Shown here: positions 47,172 through 58,532 of the stretch, piece by piece
Numbering within the stretch: the first letter of the stretch is position 1
How the letters are laid out: every line of letters begins with the position of its first letter
Origin: Trichomonas vaginalis G3
Lineage: Eukaryota; Parabasalia; Trichomonadida; Trichomonadidae
DNA: 64,000 bases
Assembly: GCF_026262505.1 (NCBI RefSeq)
Contig: NC_067208.1
Location: forward strand, 310,001-374,000
Reading direction: 5' to 3'
Position numbers and translations under genes: made by a program
The notes under the pieces: generated by a model
Database searches by the model: none
What the model was told of the DNA's origin: nothing
What the model saw: the letters and a program-made list of their open reading frames with translations, nothing else

Positions 47172-47564
47172 ATTTTTTTTTATTTTTTATTTATTTATTT
47201 GTATGTTTATATTTGTTTCAAAAATTAAAATTATATGTATTATGAATTAATGAAAATAATGATTGATTTAAGATTTTATTAACCTAGTAGCTTCTCTTTA
47301 TGCTTAAATTTCTTGTATGATGCTTAAATTAAATTCAGAAATCATAAATTTTGAAGTTAGACCAGAAAATAGTTAGCCTGTTTAATGAGTCTTTGTTGTT
47401 ATATCAAAGGCTACCTGGTAGAAAACAATTTTTTGAGCGAAACTCATTTAATTGTAGATCTACTAATTTAATCTTTAAATTCTTAATATCATATATCTTT
47501 AAAGCGTATGATCATTTGCTCTATTTGACACCCAGACTCATATGCCATATGGTGAAATATAAAT

Positions 47565-48007
47565 TATTTATATATATATATATCACATAAAAAAACATTT
47601 TAACATTAATATTGAATAAAACGCAATTATTTCTACACGTCATAAATTTGTTTAGCAACAACGAAAAATTCCCGTCATAATCTCTTTGCATTATATATGA
47701 AAAATGCAAGTTTTCTTTAGAAAGATCTTGCAAGTCTGGATAAATTTCCGAAAAATAAATATCCTTCAATTCAAAAGAAATAGAAACTGGAGGACCTAAA
47801 GATCTATAAAACTTACCAGTGCAATTAACAATATATGAATTTTCAAAATGAGTTATTGCAGGTGCCCAAATTGAAAAAAATTCCATATATATTATTAAAA
47901 TCTTTAATAATTACGTTTTTCATGATAACAATATCATCTGAGGTTACTACATAATTTGATATACCAAAAGCCGTATTTTCGATTTCTGAAGAATTTCCGA
48001 TTAAGGA
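47565..48007 (-). pseudogene. Pmp-like gene fragment, 5' truncated and frameshifted
   Basis: The minus strand reads LIGNSSEIENTAFGISNYVV and NVIIKDFNNIYG. After a one-base shift in a T run near 47870-47880 it continues THFENSYIVNCTGKFYRS, LKDIYFSEIYPDLQDLSKENLHFSY and NFSLLLN. Both parts align to residues 160-290 of the gene at 50838-51795. There is no 5' end. Confidence 0.65.
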
Positions 48008-48192
48008 TACCCTTACGTGTCAGATTTTTTGCGCATACGAAGAAGTCATGCTAGACATGAGCTATAAACCTGAAATTTTAGCAACATATTTAAAACTTTT
48101 TAAACTACAATACACTTTAATATTCAAGAACAAAAATATTCTTTTTAGAAATTACATAATTATTTTATGTGAAATCTATATAAAAACATATT

Positions 48193-48426
48193 TTGCGAGC
48201 GTAACTTTTTCTTTATAAGCACCTTATATGACTGATAAACTGTGAAGGCACATAATTGTTAATTCATAGAGTTGATATGTTTCCAAAATTGAGAGGAAAT
48301 TTGAAAATTGAATACCCTTTCAATTCAATTTTTCAAAAGATATCAGCTCCTTCAATAATTGAAGGACGATTTTGATCATTTGCTCTTAAAACAAGTATGC
48401 CATGGAGAAAAAAGTTACGCTCGCAA
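48193..48426. repeat. short inverted repeat pair (TGCGAGCGTAACTTTTT)
   Basis: TTTGCGAGCGTAACTTTTTC at about 48193 and its reverse complement at about 48407-48426, about 195 bp apart in a non-coding stretch. It may be a small foldback element. Confidence 0.55.
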
Positions 48427-48429
48427 ATC

Positions 48430-50240
48430 TGAAATATAACTATCATATAAAAAAATTAAATTTCTAATTTTTTACTCTATAGATATTATTGGCCACTTGT
48501 GTAATGCATAAAAGTTTATGTCATATGCATACATTTGGAAGTATGGGAGACGTGGGAAATTACTTCTATGAGGGACTAGGATTTTTAAAAATTTCTCTAT
48601 CGGACTCACCATTCAATTTCTCGAAAATTAAAAAAATCAATAATAGCTAAAATGTATTATGCATAACAAATTTTAATGTTACACGGTATTTTTTTGAACT
48701 TCATGACATGAATTTCTTTATATTATTTTTTTTTGGATTTTCTATGATTTATGCGATAGGCTGGAACAACATTGTAAGTGCAATGATATCATTTATAGAG
48801 AAATCTAAAACTTCAGCATTCAGAACTCGCAACCACAAAAATATTCATTTGCTAAGTAAGTAAAGTTGATTAAGTTCGACACTTAGCTTTTATACGTAAA
48901 ACCAAGTGTGTATTGTTATTTCTTGTTAAATTATTGAGAAAAAAATAAATTGTAAGAGAAACGATACTGATTATTGAAATAATATTGAGGGTAGCTGCAG
49001 ATTTCTTCATTAACATGCCGGAAATTTGTTAATCTTGGTTTTCTATCATAAAATCTGTCGAAGAATCTAAAAACGGAGATATGAAATAGAGATCATGTAA
49101 ATCTAAGTATCTCTGTCAGAAAAATAGACTAAGCATTAACCCTTTTTTGGTCATAAACACTTTTTACCACTTAGTCATACAGATGATCATTAAATTTAAA
49201 CGAGCACTTTTTGTCAGAATTTATTCTTTTACAAAGACAGAAGATTTTAGTATTATTTAATATTAGTGCTGTAGCAAAATTCAAAAAACGGTGAAAATTC
49301 AGTGAATTTGTGAATTCACTTTTTTTTTCGACATTTTTCTTGATATATCCATGCACATTAAGAACACAGCTTTGATACGCTTAAAAAAGCATATTTCATA
49401 TGAAATTGTTAAAGAAATAAACAATTTATAAAAATTGCACTTATGGGCAGTTTAGATATATAATTTATATATAACATATATACAATATATACAAATCATA
49501 GACAAAGTGCAATAACTACAATGTTGTAGAAAATTACAGCAGAAATACTGACTTTTTGAAGGATAATAAGAATTCTTCTAAATGTTGTATTTTTATAATT
49601 TGATTGATTTTTTTTACTATTTCATTAATCTTTTATGAATAATAATTATTTTTAATATATGTGCTATTAAAATTTCAAATTTTGACTAATATATCTAAGT
49701 TATCTGAACGAAACATTTAGAAAATATCATACTTACATTGAAATAGCAAGTAGAGCATATTAATAGCAAGTTTCTTGGCTTTATATCTATCATCTATTGT
49801 TGTTTGATCAAACAAAATTCACTCTATTATATGGTGTCAATTAATTAAACAATTTTTAATAGTTATTTATTTAGTGCGAATAAGTGCAAACTCATAAATG
49901 AATAACTTAATAGTAGAAATGAATTATCTGATATAAATCTCACATTTTGTCCATCAGAAATACTTTAATTGCATACGCATAACTATTAGTAATACGTCTG
50001 GAGTGTCAATTAATAACAATCCCACAACAAGTAAAATTCAGATTTTTATTAAACTTATTTTTTCCTAAAAGTTTTCTCAAATTACTATATATACATATGT
50101 GGATAAAATAATAGTAATATTGTAAAAAATTAGATAATTTTTTTTATTTGAGAACCTCTCAAAAGTTCATTCAATTTATCAATTGTTTCAGTTTGATGTA
50201 TATTCATTTCTGGAGCCTAAAACTTTAGCAATCATGACAA
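48430..50240. other. long non-coding stretch
   Basis: No coding-like frame, RNA gene or repeat recognised over about 1.8 kb; extremely AT-rich. Confidence 0.6.
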
Positions 50241-50242
50241 TA

Positions 50243-50761
50243 TCATATTCTCTTTCTAACTACGCAATGTAAGGGTATCTTTAAATTCAAAACTTTTGAT
50301 CGTTGAGGTCTACAGCCAATATGATAAATTCCAATATAACCTTTTTCTTGTTGCTTTGATGAATTAGAATTTGTGATAACAGATAATAATCTATCAATTA
50401 CGTATAGATTACTGTAATCACTGGTAAGGCCACATTGAGAATCTGAATTCATATTCGAAAATGCATTACAATTGAAATCTCCAGCAATATAATACAATTG
50501 CCCAAGAGATTTCCCTCTGACTGTCCGAAAAATACTTTTCAAAATATCAAATGTCTTGATTCTATCAGCAAATATTACTCCAGATCCACATGATGCTTGA
50601 TTTCTAACACTTGAGTTTGTGCCACTAAAGGAGTTATAAATCCGATAAAAAACGCAAGAATCAATTTTTCCTATTAGATCTTGTGTATTTAAAGAAACAA
50701 TTGCACCAATTGATGACACATTAAAGTCTTCAAAATATGTAAGTTGAATTTTATAAATCAA
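50243..50761 (-). pseudogene. Pmp-like gene, 3' truncated paralogue of 50838-51795
   Basis: 172 codons aligning to the first 165 residues of its neighbour: YK(I/V)Q.TYFEDF, GKI/GEVVSC(V/I)F, CGSG(V/T)IF.D, GKS(L/M)GQLYY, NMNSDSQCGL, HIGCRPQRS. The frame opens with TTG and no ATG precedes it in frame. It ends early. A tandem partial duplicate. Confidence 0.6.
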
Positions 50762-50837
50762 TGCTAATATTGAGTTTCAAATCTTCATAATGTATGTCAC
50801 TTTTACATAAAAATCAAGAAATTAATCTCCTATAGTA

Positions 50838-51795
50838 TCACTTTTTACAATTATAGATTTTTTGAATAAATTTAAATACATAACAAAAGGTAAAGAAATT
50901 AAAGTTATTCAAATAATAGTTATTTTTACATGAAATGGGTTTCCCGAGTAATAGTGATAAGTTTCCTACAAAGTCACTTTGTGCTTGATATGAAAAATGT
51001 AAGTACTCTGTAGAAAGATCTTGAATATCCGGATATATTTCTGTAAAGTAAACATCTTTAGCATCGAGTATATATGATTTACTATTGGATAAATAGAATT
51101 TTCCTGTGCAATTAATGAAATAAGAATTTTCAAAGTGAATTTTACAGTTATCCCATAATGTGATTATTCCTCTATCATTATTAAAATCTTTAATAATAAT
51201 TTTATTCAGAAAAATGCCATCATTAGAATTTACTACTTCATTAGAAAGTCCAATTGCAGTGTTTGAAACTTCAGATGAATTTCCAATAATTTGTAAATTA
51301 AACACTGTTGATTTTCGAGGCATTGCACCAATATGAATAATTCCAATATCTTGATAACCATTCATTTGATGATTTGTTGAATTCGAATTCGAAAAAATAG
51401 ATAATGGTCGATCAATTACACTCAAACAAGAATAATAACTTTTGCTTCCACAATAAGAATCTGAATTCATGTCTGAAGTTGAGGATGATCCATAACTTCC
51501 AGTCAAATAATATAGTTGTCCCATTGATTTTCCATAATTTACTCGAAAAACATTTCTTTTTATATCAAATTTTTTGATACTATCAATAAAAATCGTACCA
51601 GATCCGCAAACATATGCTGTTTTAACACTTGTTCCAGAACAATTAAAAGAGTTAGTAATCTGATTAAAAATACAAGATACAACTTCTCCAATAATGTTTG
51701 GTGCCAAAAAAGAAACAATTGCTCCTTGTGCAACAACACTAAAGTCTTCAAAATAGGTAAATTGAACTTTATAGGTCAAGTTTCCTAAAAACCAT
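50838..51795 (-). pseudogene. Pmp-like surface protein, start disrupted
   Basis: Long open frame (313 codons from a TTG at 51777-51779) with beta-helix-type short repeats and the signatures listed for the neighbour, then IHFENSYFINCTGKFYL and VYFTEIYPDIQDLSTEYLHFSY. It ends in a Phe/Tyr-rich, weakly hydrophobic tail. An ATG at 51793-51795 lies a few codons upstream but in another frame, so a small indel near the start is likely. The rest is conserved, suggesting late inactivation or an unrecognised 5' structure. Confidence 0.55.
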
Positions 51796-52017
51796 TAGTG
51801 AAAAAATTGAATTAAAATTTTTATTTTTCACTTTTTGTTTAGGTTAACCTTAATCTAGATTTTTTCAAAGTGCTGTAGCTTATAATATTAATTTTTTTAA
51901 AAAAGTGCTGTAGCTTATAAAAAGTGATTGAGCATTTGATTTTAATCAAGATTCTAAATAAAGTCAAGTCTACGAAATTGTAAAGCTTTATATATATATG
52001 ATATTTAAAATATAGTT

Positions 52018-52668
52018 TTAGTTTATTCGATTCTTTGAAATATGTCCAATAATACTGAAATCGTCGTCTTCGTTTTCGTGATCATCAATTATAATGCCAT
52101 CGTCAGTTTCGATTTGACCTAAAAGTTCGATCTTGTTAAGTGCAATACATGGATAATCACCAGGACATGATTCATCTTGGATAAGACGAACATATTTAGT
52201 ATGGTATGTTTCACTGAATTTATATGTTTTCTCTTTGCACCGTCGCATCTCTAAATCTTTCTCAACTTTATGAACTGTTTTCCACGTTTTGTTGTCATTA
52301 GAGATTTGTAATGACCAACTATACATACAACATTCACAACAATAAAAATCGTCAAGACAACAACAACCTTCTTTGGAATAACAGCATCCAGATTTCAGAT
52401 AATAACCACTGATTTTGATGTTTTTGTTTTTGATAGAATAAATAGCCCATGGATGTTCTTCTTGATTACGACCACAGTTTGAACACCAATCATACCTCTT
52501 ATCAATTTGATCAAAGGCGTATTCCGGTTTTGTGAGTTGTTTACTCCCGTTGATGTATTGTGATGATGATCCACTAGCTGAAACTTCAATTAAATGATTG
52601 GGATATGCATTCTTAAATATAGAATTTGAATCTGTCAAAAGATTTTCGCATAAAACAAAGTTTATCAT
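52018..52668 (-). CDS. F5/8C-like domain protein with a Cys-rich insert (216 aa)
   Basis: Intact from ATG at 52666-52668. The fold pattern of F5/8 type C (discoidin) domains is clear: SKQLTKPEYAFDQ, WAIYSIKNKNIKISGYYL, SWSLQISNDNKTWKTV, TKYVRLIQDESCPGDYPCIALNKIELLG. Between the second and third strands is SGCCYSKEGCCCLDDFYCC plus ECC, with 10 Cys in 22 residues, which is not typical of the domain. There is no signal peptide and the C-terminus is acidic (DDHENEDDDFS). Such proteins in trichomonads often carry BTB or other domains, absent here. It may bind glycans or metals; function unknown. Confidence 0.7.
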   Translation of the reverse strand: MINFVLCENLLTDSNSIFKNAYPNHLIEVSASGSSSQYINGSKQLTKPEYAFDQIDKRYDWCSNCGRNQEEHPWAIYSIKNKNIKISGYYLKSGCCYSKEGCCCLDDFYCCECCMYSWSLQISNDNKTWKTVHKVEKDLEMRRCKEKTYKFSETYHTKYVRLIQDESCPGDYPCIALNKIELLGQIETDDGIIIDDHENEDDDFSIIGHISKNRIN

Positions 52669-53154
52669 TTTATGTCACTTTTTATTTTTCATAATGAACT
52701 GATCCTATCAATTTTTCCTATTGTTTATCAGGTCTCCCGAGTAGTAAAGTGATATTTTTCAAACCTTTTTAAAATAATCCTTACTTGTCGAATAGCAAAA
52801 AAAAGTGATGATAAATGTTTTGAGTAGCATAATTATCTAGAATGAATAATGTTTTATGTTTTAGCTCATATTTTTTAAATCAAAATTATTTAGCTTTATG
52901 AGTCATCATTACAAAATAAGTTAATGAAAATGATTCACAAGCCGATTATTTGCATTGATTGATTAAAAACAGCTATTCCGGACTTCATGTTATGAGCAAT
53001 TAAAATAACTAAAGTTATATTTTTAATATAAGTTTTTCATGTTCGAAGGGCTAAATTGCCTCGAAGTGAAGAAAAATGATATAATTGACGATTGCCTCGG
53101 AGTGAAATTTGGGAGTTCTATTTTGTTCGTCAAAAGCTAAACGTAAAATAAAAT
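52669..53154. other. intergenic region without recognised features
   Basis: No coding-like frame. GCCTCG(A/G)AGTGAA occurs twice near 53058 and 53093 as a short direct repeat. Confidence 0.5.
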
Positions 53155-54167
53155 TTAACGTCTTCTATGCAGTTTGCTAATTACTGTATTTAAAAAATAT
53201 ATATCTTCTGTATAAATATCTAGAAAAGTAATTTTTACAGCACCATGGCCAGAATGACCAGTCTCATTAATCAATGGGTTCTCTGGAGTTGGAAATGAAT
53301 CTTTGCCTCCAATAGTAATGGCATCTTTGAGGAAATGTTTTGATGTCAAAAGAAAACCATTTGGTTTGAATGATTCCTCTGTAAAAACATAGCCAGAACC
53401 ACCCGCACCGCCGCAATTTGCTCCAGCATTGCAGCTTGCAGATCCACCAAACCAACCTGCACCTCCACCACCGGAACTTGCAGAATGATTGCCTCAATAT
53501 CCAAATGATCCTTTTCCATAGCCGGTATCTCCTGGACCATCTTGTTTACCGCCATTTTGAGCTTTTTCGACATAATAATTTCTTCCAGATGTTTCTCCTT
53601 CCAATCCACCACCAGAACCTCCATAATAGAAAACGTTATCTTTTGAGTTTGACTTAAAACCAGCGCTGCCGCCAGATCCAGCGACAATAATTCGAGAGAA
53701 TAAATCATCTGTGATGATACGGATATCTGTTGCACCACCGCCACCATTACAATTTGTTCCTTTTGCATAATTTCCGCCTCCTCCATTAAATCCTCCATAA
53801 ACAATTCTGAAATTGTTATCTGTTCTAGGTGTTGGTGATCCGCCAATATAAACAAATATATCTGTCTTTTCATTAATAGATAATACTCCTTTCGAGTATC
53901 CACCCTTTCCAGCTGGCTGAGGTGGTTGATTTGAACTACTTCTAACCAATATTTTCCCACCTTCGGCACCCCAAACTTCAAACTTGTATTTTCCTGGCTT
54001 TAATGTGGTTTTATATCCAGAACAATCAGAATAACTATTACACGGAAAATATAATATCACCGTATATTTGTTTGGATACGAGACATTAACTTGACCTTTT
54101 TCTTGTTCAATTAAATTCCAAATATTGCGATTTTTGATAATATCTAAATTACAAACAAATTTGTCTC
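53155..54167 (-). pseudogene. glycine-rich domain protein, one in-frame stop and no ATG
   Basis: The frame is open from about 54167 (IWNLIEQEKGQVNVSYPN) through GKYKFEVWGAEGG, AGKGGYSKGVLSIN, GGFNGGGGNYAKG, CNGGGGATDIRI and GGSGGGLEG. A TGA at 53494-53496 interrupts it, and the same frame continues with SASSGGGGAGWFGGSASC, CGGAGGSGYVF and a basic end. No Met precedes the domain. It belongs to the same family as 38492-39382 but is clearly diverged. Confidence 0.65.
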
Positions 54168-54245
54168 ACTCAAATCATTCCTAGTATGTACAAAATAAGA
54201 AATTTGTAGAATAATTGTTGATTCTAATAACAAACTATTTACAAT

Positions 54246-55142
54246 TCGAAACAGTGCATTGATAACCGGAACAACTTTGTTATCCTATACTATACATAAA
54301 CATAACATGACCTGCTGTTGTTCCAAGTGGAATTAAAGCTCTTCAAGCTAACTCATTGATTGATACCACAATAACAAGTATAACGTTGCCTAACACATTA
54401 GAAATTATTGGAGGTTGTTCCTGAATCTGTCACTGAAATTGGTTCCAATTGCTTCGAAAACACTATATTGTCTGAAGTGAATTTGCCACCCAACTCAACC
54501 ATAATTGGCGGAAATACTTCCATCATTTACTAGACTTATTTTTTGGGACAAATCATGATTTAACTATTAATGATCAATACATTGTTCTTGCGTCATCTTT
54601 GACACAAATTTCCATTGCATCATTCCAAACAATAAAAACAAAGATGTTAAGTTGCAAAAACACCTTAACAAAGATGATCATTAACTCATATCCATACCAT
54701 CAACAGTCCAAACAATAAAAATAAATATAATTTTTTCCCTCCTGCTTCAAGCCACACTTATTTCTCACTTCCTGACACAACAACTACAATTAGTCAATCT
54801 GCTTTTCAGAGTTGTCGATATCTTTTATCTGTTTTTATTCCAAGTTTCAGTGTTCGTCGTATATCATCACATGCATTTGAAGATTGTTCATCGCTTCAAC
54901 GAATAAATATCCCTCTTTGTGTTGAAGAGGTTGAAAGTGATGCTTTTACAGGTTGTATTTCCCTTGGATGTGGTCTCCAAATTGAGAATAAAAGCAAGGA
55001 ATTTATTCGAAATCTTGTAGCTGTTTCTGGTCTTCCACCAATTTCTACTAAACAATGCCTTGCTCTTAATACTTGTAGAAACAGACTTGAACAATTTTCG
55101 ATCAATACAATAAGTCCTTTCATTGTAATTTATATGTCATAA
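54246..55142 (+). pseudogene. BspA-like LRR gene, several disruptions
   Basis: LRR text in changing frames: VVPSGIKALQANSLID, TSITLPNTLEIIGG, VTEIGSNCFENTILSEV, and an uninterrupted last 140 codons (SLPDTTTTISQSAFQSC, FIPSFSVRRISSHAFEDC, NIPLCVEEVESDAFTGC). The latter closely matches the C-terminal part of the intact gene at 26316-28733. The order of segments is kept but shortened. It is a degraded paralogue on the opposite strand. Confidence 0.7.
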
Positions 55143-55208
55143 AGTATTATTGATACATATGATAAATTTTTATAAAAAATCAATTAAAGAATTGAATGTT
55201 TTTGATTC

Positions 55209-55568
55209 TTAATGAAAATCATAAACTATCAAGAAATAAAATATATTCATAGATTCGAAATAAATATAATTTTGATTGTTGCATGTATTTGGTTTCATGA
55301 TTTTATAATCATCATTAAGGAATATAACATTTATACCACCAAAAGTAGAATAGTTATAATAATTATATACATAAACATTTTCTATTTTGGTTTGAGCAAA
55401 AGTTCCGTCAACAAATTCTGTTCCAAAATAAAAAAGTTTATAAATATTCCAGATTTTTTGAGGTCCATTAATTTCTATATTTCCATGAATATACAAATAT
55501 TTTGTTTCGAATATATAAAAACCTTCATTTTTGATATGTTTAGCAGGATAATTTTTGGGTGGAAAAAA
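55209..55568 (-). pseudogene. BspA-like gene fragment
   Basis: The open minus-strand reading FPPKNYPAKHIKNEG, YLYIHGNIEINGP, KLFYFGTEFVDGTF aligns with the C-terminal third of the BspA-like gene 59687-60601 (IPPFVYELKRK, LILSGNTIINS, SITYFGTKIQKDF). It is cut at its 5' side just at a short perfect hairpin (55561-55614). Confidence 0.5.
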
Positions 55569-55614
55569 AGTCCAAAATAACGATTATTTTTAATTGAATT
55601 TTGGACTTTTTTTC
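55561..55614. repeat. 18-bp-stem hairpin
   Basis: GGAAAAAAAGTCCAAAAT pairs with ATTTTGGACTTTTTTTCC across an 18-nt loop; lies at the edge of the BspA-like fragment. Confidence 0.75.
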
Positions 55615-56459
55615 CAAAATTTTTTTTTCGAAGATGACGATTAATTTTTTTTGAAAATGAGCTTTATACAGAAATGAATGATACACCTATATTATACTAT
55701 ATATGTGTGTGCATGTTTTAAATATAAAAATGAATTATTATTTATTTTTATGGAAATAGGAAATTAATTTTCATGAATTTAGGATAAAAGACTGTTATAT
55801 TGTAGTATCATATAGAGATTATGTATGATATTATGAATATATGATTCATTTTTGCCTGTAGCATTACAAGTAGATAATGCAAATTTTCAAATTCTTCAAT
55901 AATGCTTAAATTAAAATGTAACTGATCTGATATTAATATATTGATCTGAAACAAGTCAATAATGAAATATAAATTGGGTAAAAGCTAATTAATCAGTTAG
56001 ATTTTAAATATGATTTTCAAATCAATGCTTTTTGGATTTTAATATATATATTAAATATAGTTTCTCTTTGGCTTTATTATTTAATATTAATATTACATGA
56101 AAAACAATTTCTTTATTTTTGGAGATAAATTTGAATGGGGCTTTCAAATAAAATATATATGCATACATTAATGAAATTGTAATTTATGCATTTCAATAAT
56201 ATATATTTTTGATATTGTTAAATCATTAAAATTGAGAGAAAAATTTTATTTTCAATGAGGGATAAAATTTCAAAATCTGATACTTGTAAACGGTTCACAA
56301 TATCAGATCAAAAAAAAACTTTACCCGCCAAAATGCAAAAGTGCCATAATCTCATGGATGTGTTGGAGTCACCGCCAACTATCCACTTGCTGGGATGCTA
56401 CGTAGCCTTTGATATGGCCAATCATAATGCTGCCCCCATCCACATCAGCAAGTGATTTC
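55615..56459. other. intergenic region without recognised features
   Basis: Extremely AT-rich; no coding-like frame. Confidence 0.55.
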
Positions 56460-57275
56460 GGCTTGAGATATCCAATCGGTCTTCCATGAGGTTTCTGCAA
56501 GCCAGAAGCACAATACCTATGCAGCCTAGCTGCTAGGATATAGTAGCTAGGCTGTATAACTATTGTGCTTCTGGCGATATTAGTTATATGTTATTGCCCT
56601 CATGGACTATAGTACTAATCCCTGAACATCCGAGGGGCAGGGATGTAAATTTACTCGAAACGGGCAATGTTCATTACGAAATCTCTCATTCGATGAGAGA
56701 CTTCGTAATGAGCATTGCCTGAAAGCACTATTACTACTCTTTCCTGGTTCCCAAAAGGCTTTCAGAGTTTTTCCGAAGTCTATCATTTGATGAGAGGCCT
56801 CGGAAGAACTCTGTCCTAGTGTAATGTAGTTGTGGTGCTTGGCCCACAAAGAGCGAGAGAACATGTCTGTAATTTGTTTGTACTGAAGTTATCTGGATTT
56901 TCCTCAAATGAGGAAGGAAATCCAGAAAACTTCAGCACAAATTAATGCAGATGTGGTTCTCTGGCTCTTTGTTGTTAGTAGATATATACTATTACGTTAC
57001 ATTATCACAGGGTTCTTACAAAATGATAATGCTTAAGTAAGAGCCTTGTAATAATGTAACGTGGCAGCATACTTGGCTAAGCTCGAGCCATGAATGCGTA
57101 AGTTGATCGATTAGAGCAAAGTTCTTCTAAGATCTTCTTCGAATTAGGAGAAATTAGAAGAACTCTGCTTTAATATATATGAGTTGGTGAGCGAGGGATA
57201 GTAAATTGATTTTTGTTTATGATGAAGCTACCATGAGAATTATCATATAATGATAATCCTCTGATAGCTTCAACA
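56460..57275. repeat. train of nested hairpins (about eight)
   Basis: Consecutive palindromes, each with a short loop and often a second palindrome inside. At 56501-56575 GCCAGAAGCACAATA pairs with TATTGTGCTTCTGGC around GCAGCCTAGCT/AGCTAGGCTG. At 56662-56719 TCATTACGAA pairs with TTCGTAATGA around CTCTCAT/ATGAGAG. At 56763-56813 there is CAGAGTTTTTCCGA/TCGGAAGAACTCTG. At 56847-56972 CAAAGAGC/GCTCTTTG encloses CTGAAG/CTTCAG and CTGGATTT/AAATCCAG. At 56992-57062 there is TTACGTTACATTAT/ATAATGTAACGT. At 57115-57168 there is AAGTTCTTCTAA/TTAGAAGAACT. At 57223-57271 there is GAAGCTA/TAGCTTC. GC content is higher than around it. No gene. Confidence 0.9.
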
Positions 57276-57522
57276 TAAATGAAAAAAAAATAAAATGGAA
57301 CACACTATCAATTTTTTGGCACCCATGCTTTATATCCCAGTTTTCTAAGGACAAAAGTTAATATTTTAAATGTATGGGACTGTATATTTTCGTGATCATC
57401 CATATTAATTTTTTATTTAATTCTATAAAGAGTTGGTATTGAATAAATAAACATATGTAAAAATGGATATGGAATTGTTTTTCCTGGTGAACAATAACAT
57501 TTAATTTGTTTTTGAATAGTTA

Positions 57523-58436
57523 TTAGATTATAACAATTAAAGTCCAAAAAAATGATAACGTATTTGATTCACTTGTTTCCTTATTATTAATTTGTGTTAT
57601 TTGAACATTTGCGGTTAAATTATCATAAAATGAGTTTGAAATTGTTATTGTACCATTATCACTTGAATCTCTATAAAATAATGCACATTCCCCATAATTC
57701 TCAAGAAATGAACAATGATCAAACTCAGAAATAGATAGATGGCAAATAATGATACCTCCGTAACTGTCTTTTTGAGAGTTATTCAACAAATTGCAATGAT
57801 CAACAATATATGTTCCATTATCTAAACCAAATATAGTATTTTCGGTTGCATAATTTCGTTCAATATTAGAATAGTTAAAATTTCCATTATTTACACTTAT
57901 AATACCGATTGCTGTACATTCATCAGCAGTGTTTAAGCTATAATTCATAGATGATAAAATCATTTTTCCAAATGATGTATATGTGACACAAAATTCACCA
58001 TCATTTTGAGAAAGAGAACCTTCAATGTTGTAATTCAAATTAGTTGATGAAGAATTTAATAAATCCACATATGAGTATATACCAAAGCCAGTTGAAGAGC
58101 AAAGTGCTGCACAATGTCGATGTTGAACAAAAGACGAATCTCCTTTCATATAAACAGTGCCTCCTTTCAAATAAGAACACTTTGTGAATGTACACTCAGA
58201 ATGAAGAATTTTTAAGTTAACTGAATTAAAAAATATAGGTGACCATTGATTGTAAAAAACACACTTATATAAGAAATGCTTTTTATAAAAATCTACTACT
58301 GGATTAAATTGCTGAACTGTAGAAGTTTTTTCGTGTGTTCCATAAAATAAATCCCAAATACTATCTGGAACATTATCTTGATGGAGCCCAAACTTAATTT
58401 TAAAATAAAAATAAGATTTCTTGCATTGTCAATTTT
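57523..58436 (-). pseudogene. Pmp-like surface protein, frameshift near the start
   Basis: The long minus-strand frame reads VVDFYKKHFLYKCVFYNQWSP, CTFTKCSYLKGGTVYMKG, CAALCSSTGFGIYSYVD, CTAIGIISVNNGNFNYSNI, a run of short beta-helix repeats, and a C-terminal hydrophobic end (LSFFWTLIVII) that may be an anchor. No in-frame ATG precedes it; an ATG at 58434-58436 opening MQEILFLF (signal-like) is in another frame, which suggests a small indel. Only its N-terminus is disrupted. Confidence 0.55.
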
Positions 58437-58532
58437 TTTCTTCTTCTTTGATTTTGAAAAACGATTGATAGCTGCATCATTCAAAGACAAGTTGTATTGA
58501 TTATTTTGTTAATGAAATGAGTCTGTTTAATA

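Noticed and set aside
55212-55580. Plus-strand 122-codon frame
   Set aside because: Antisense to the BspA-like fragment; low complexity Ile/Tyr/Phe-rich.
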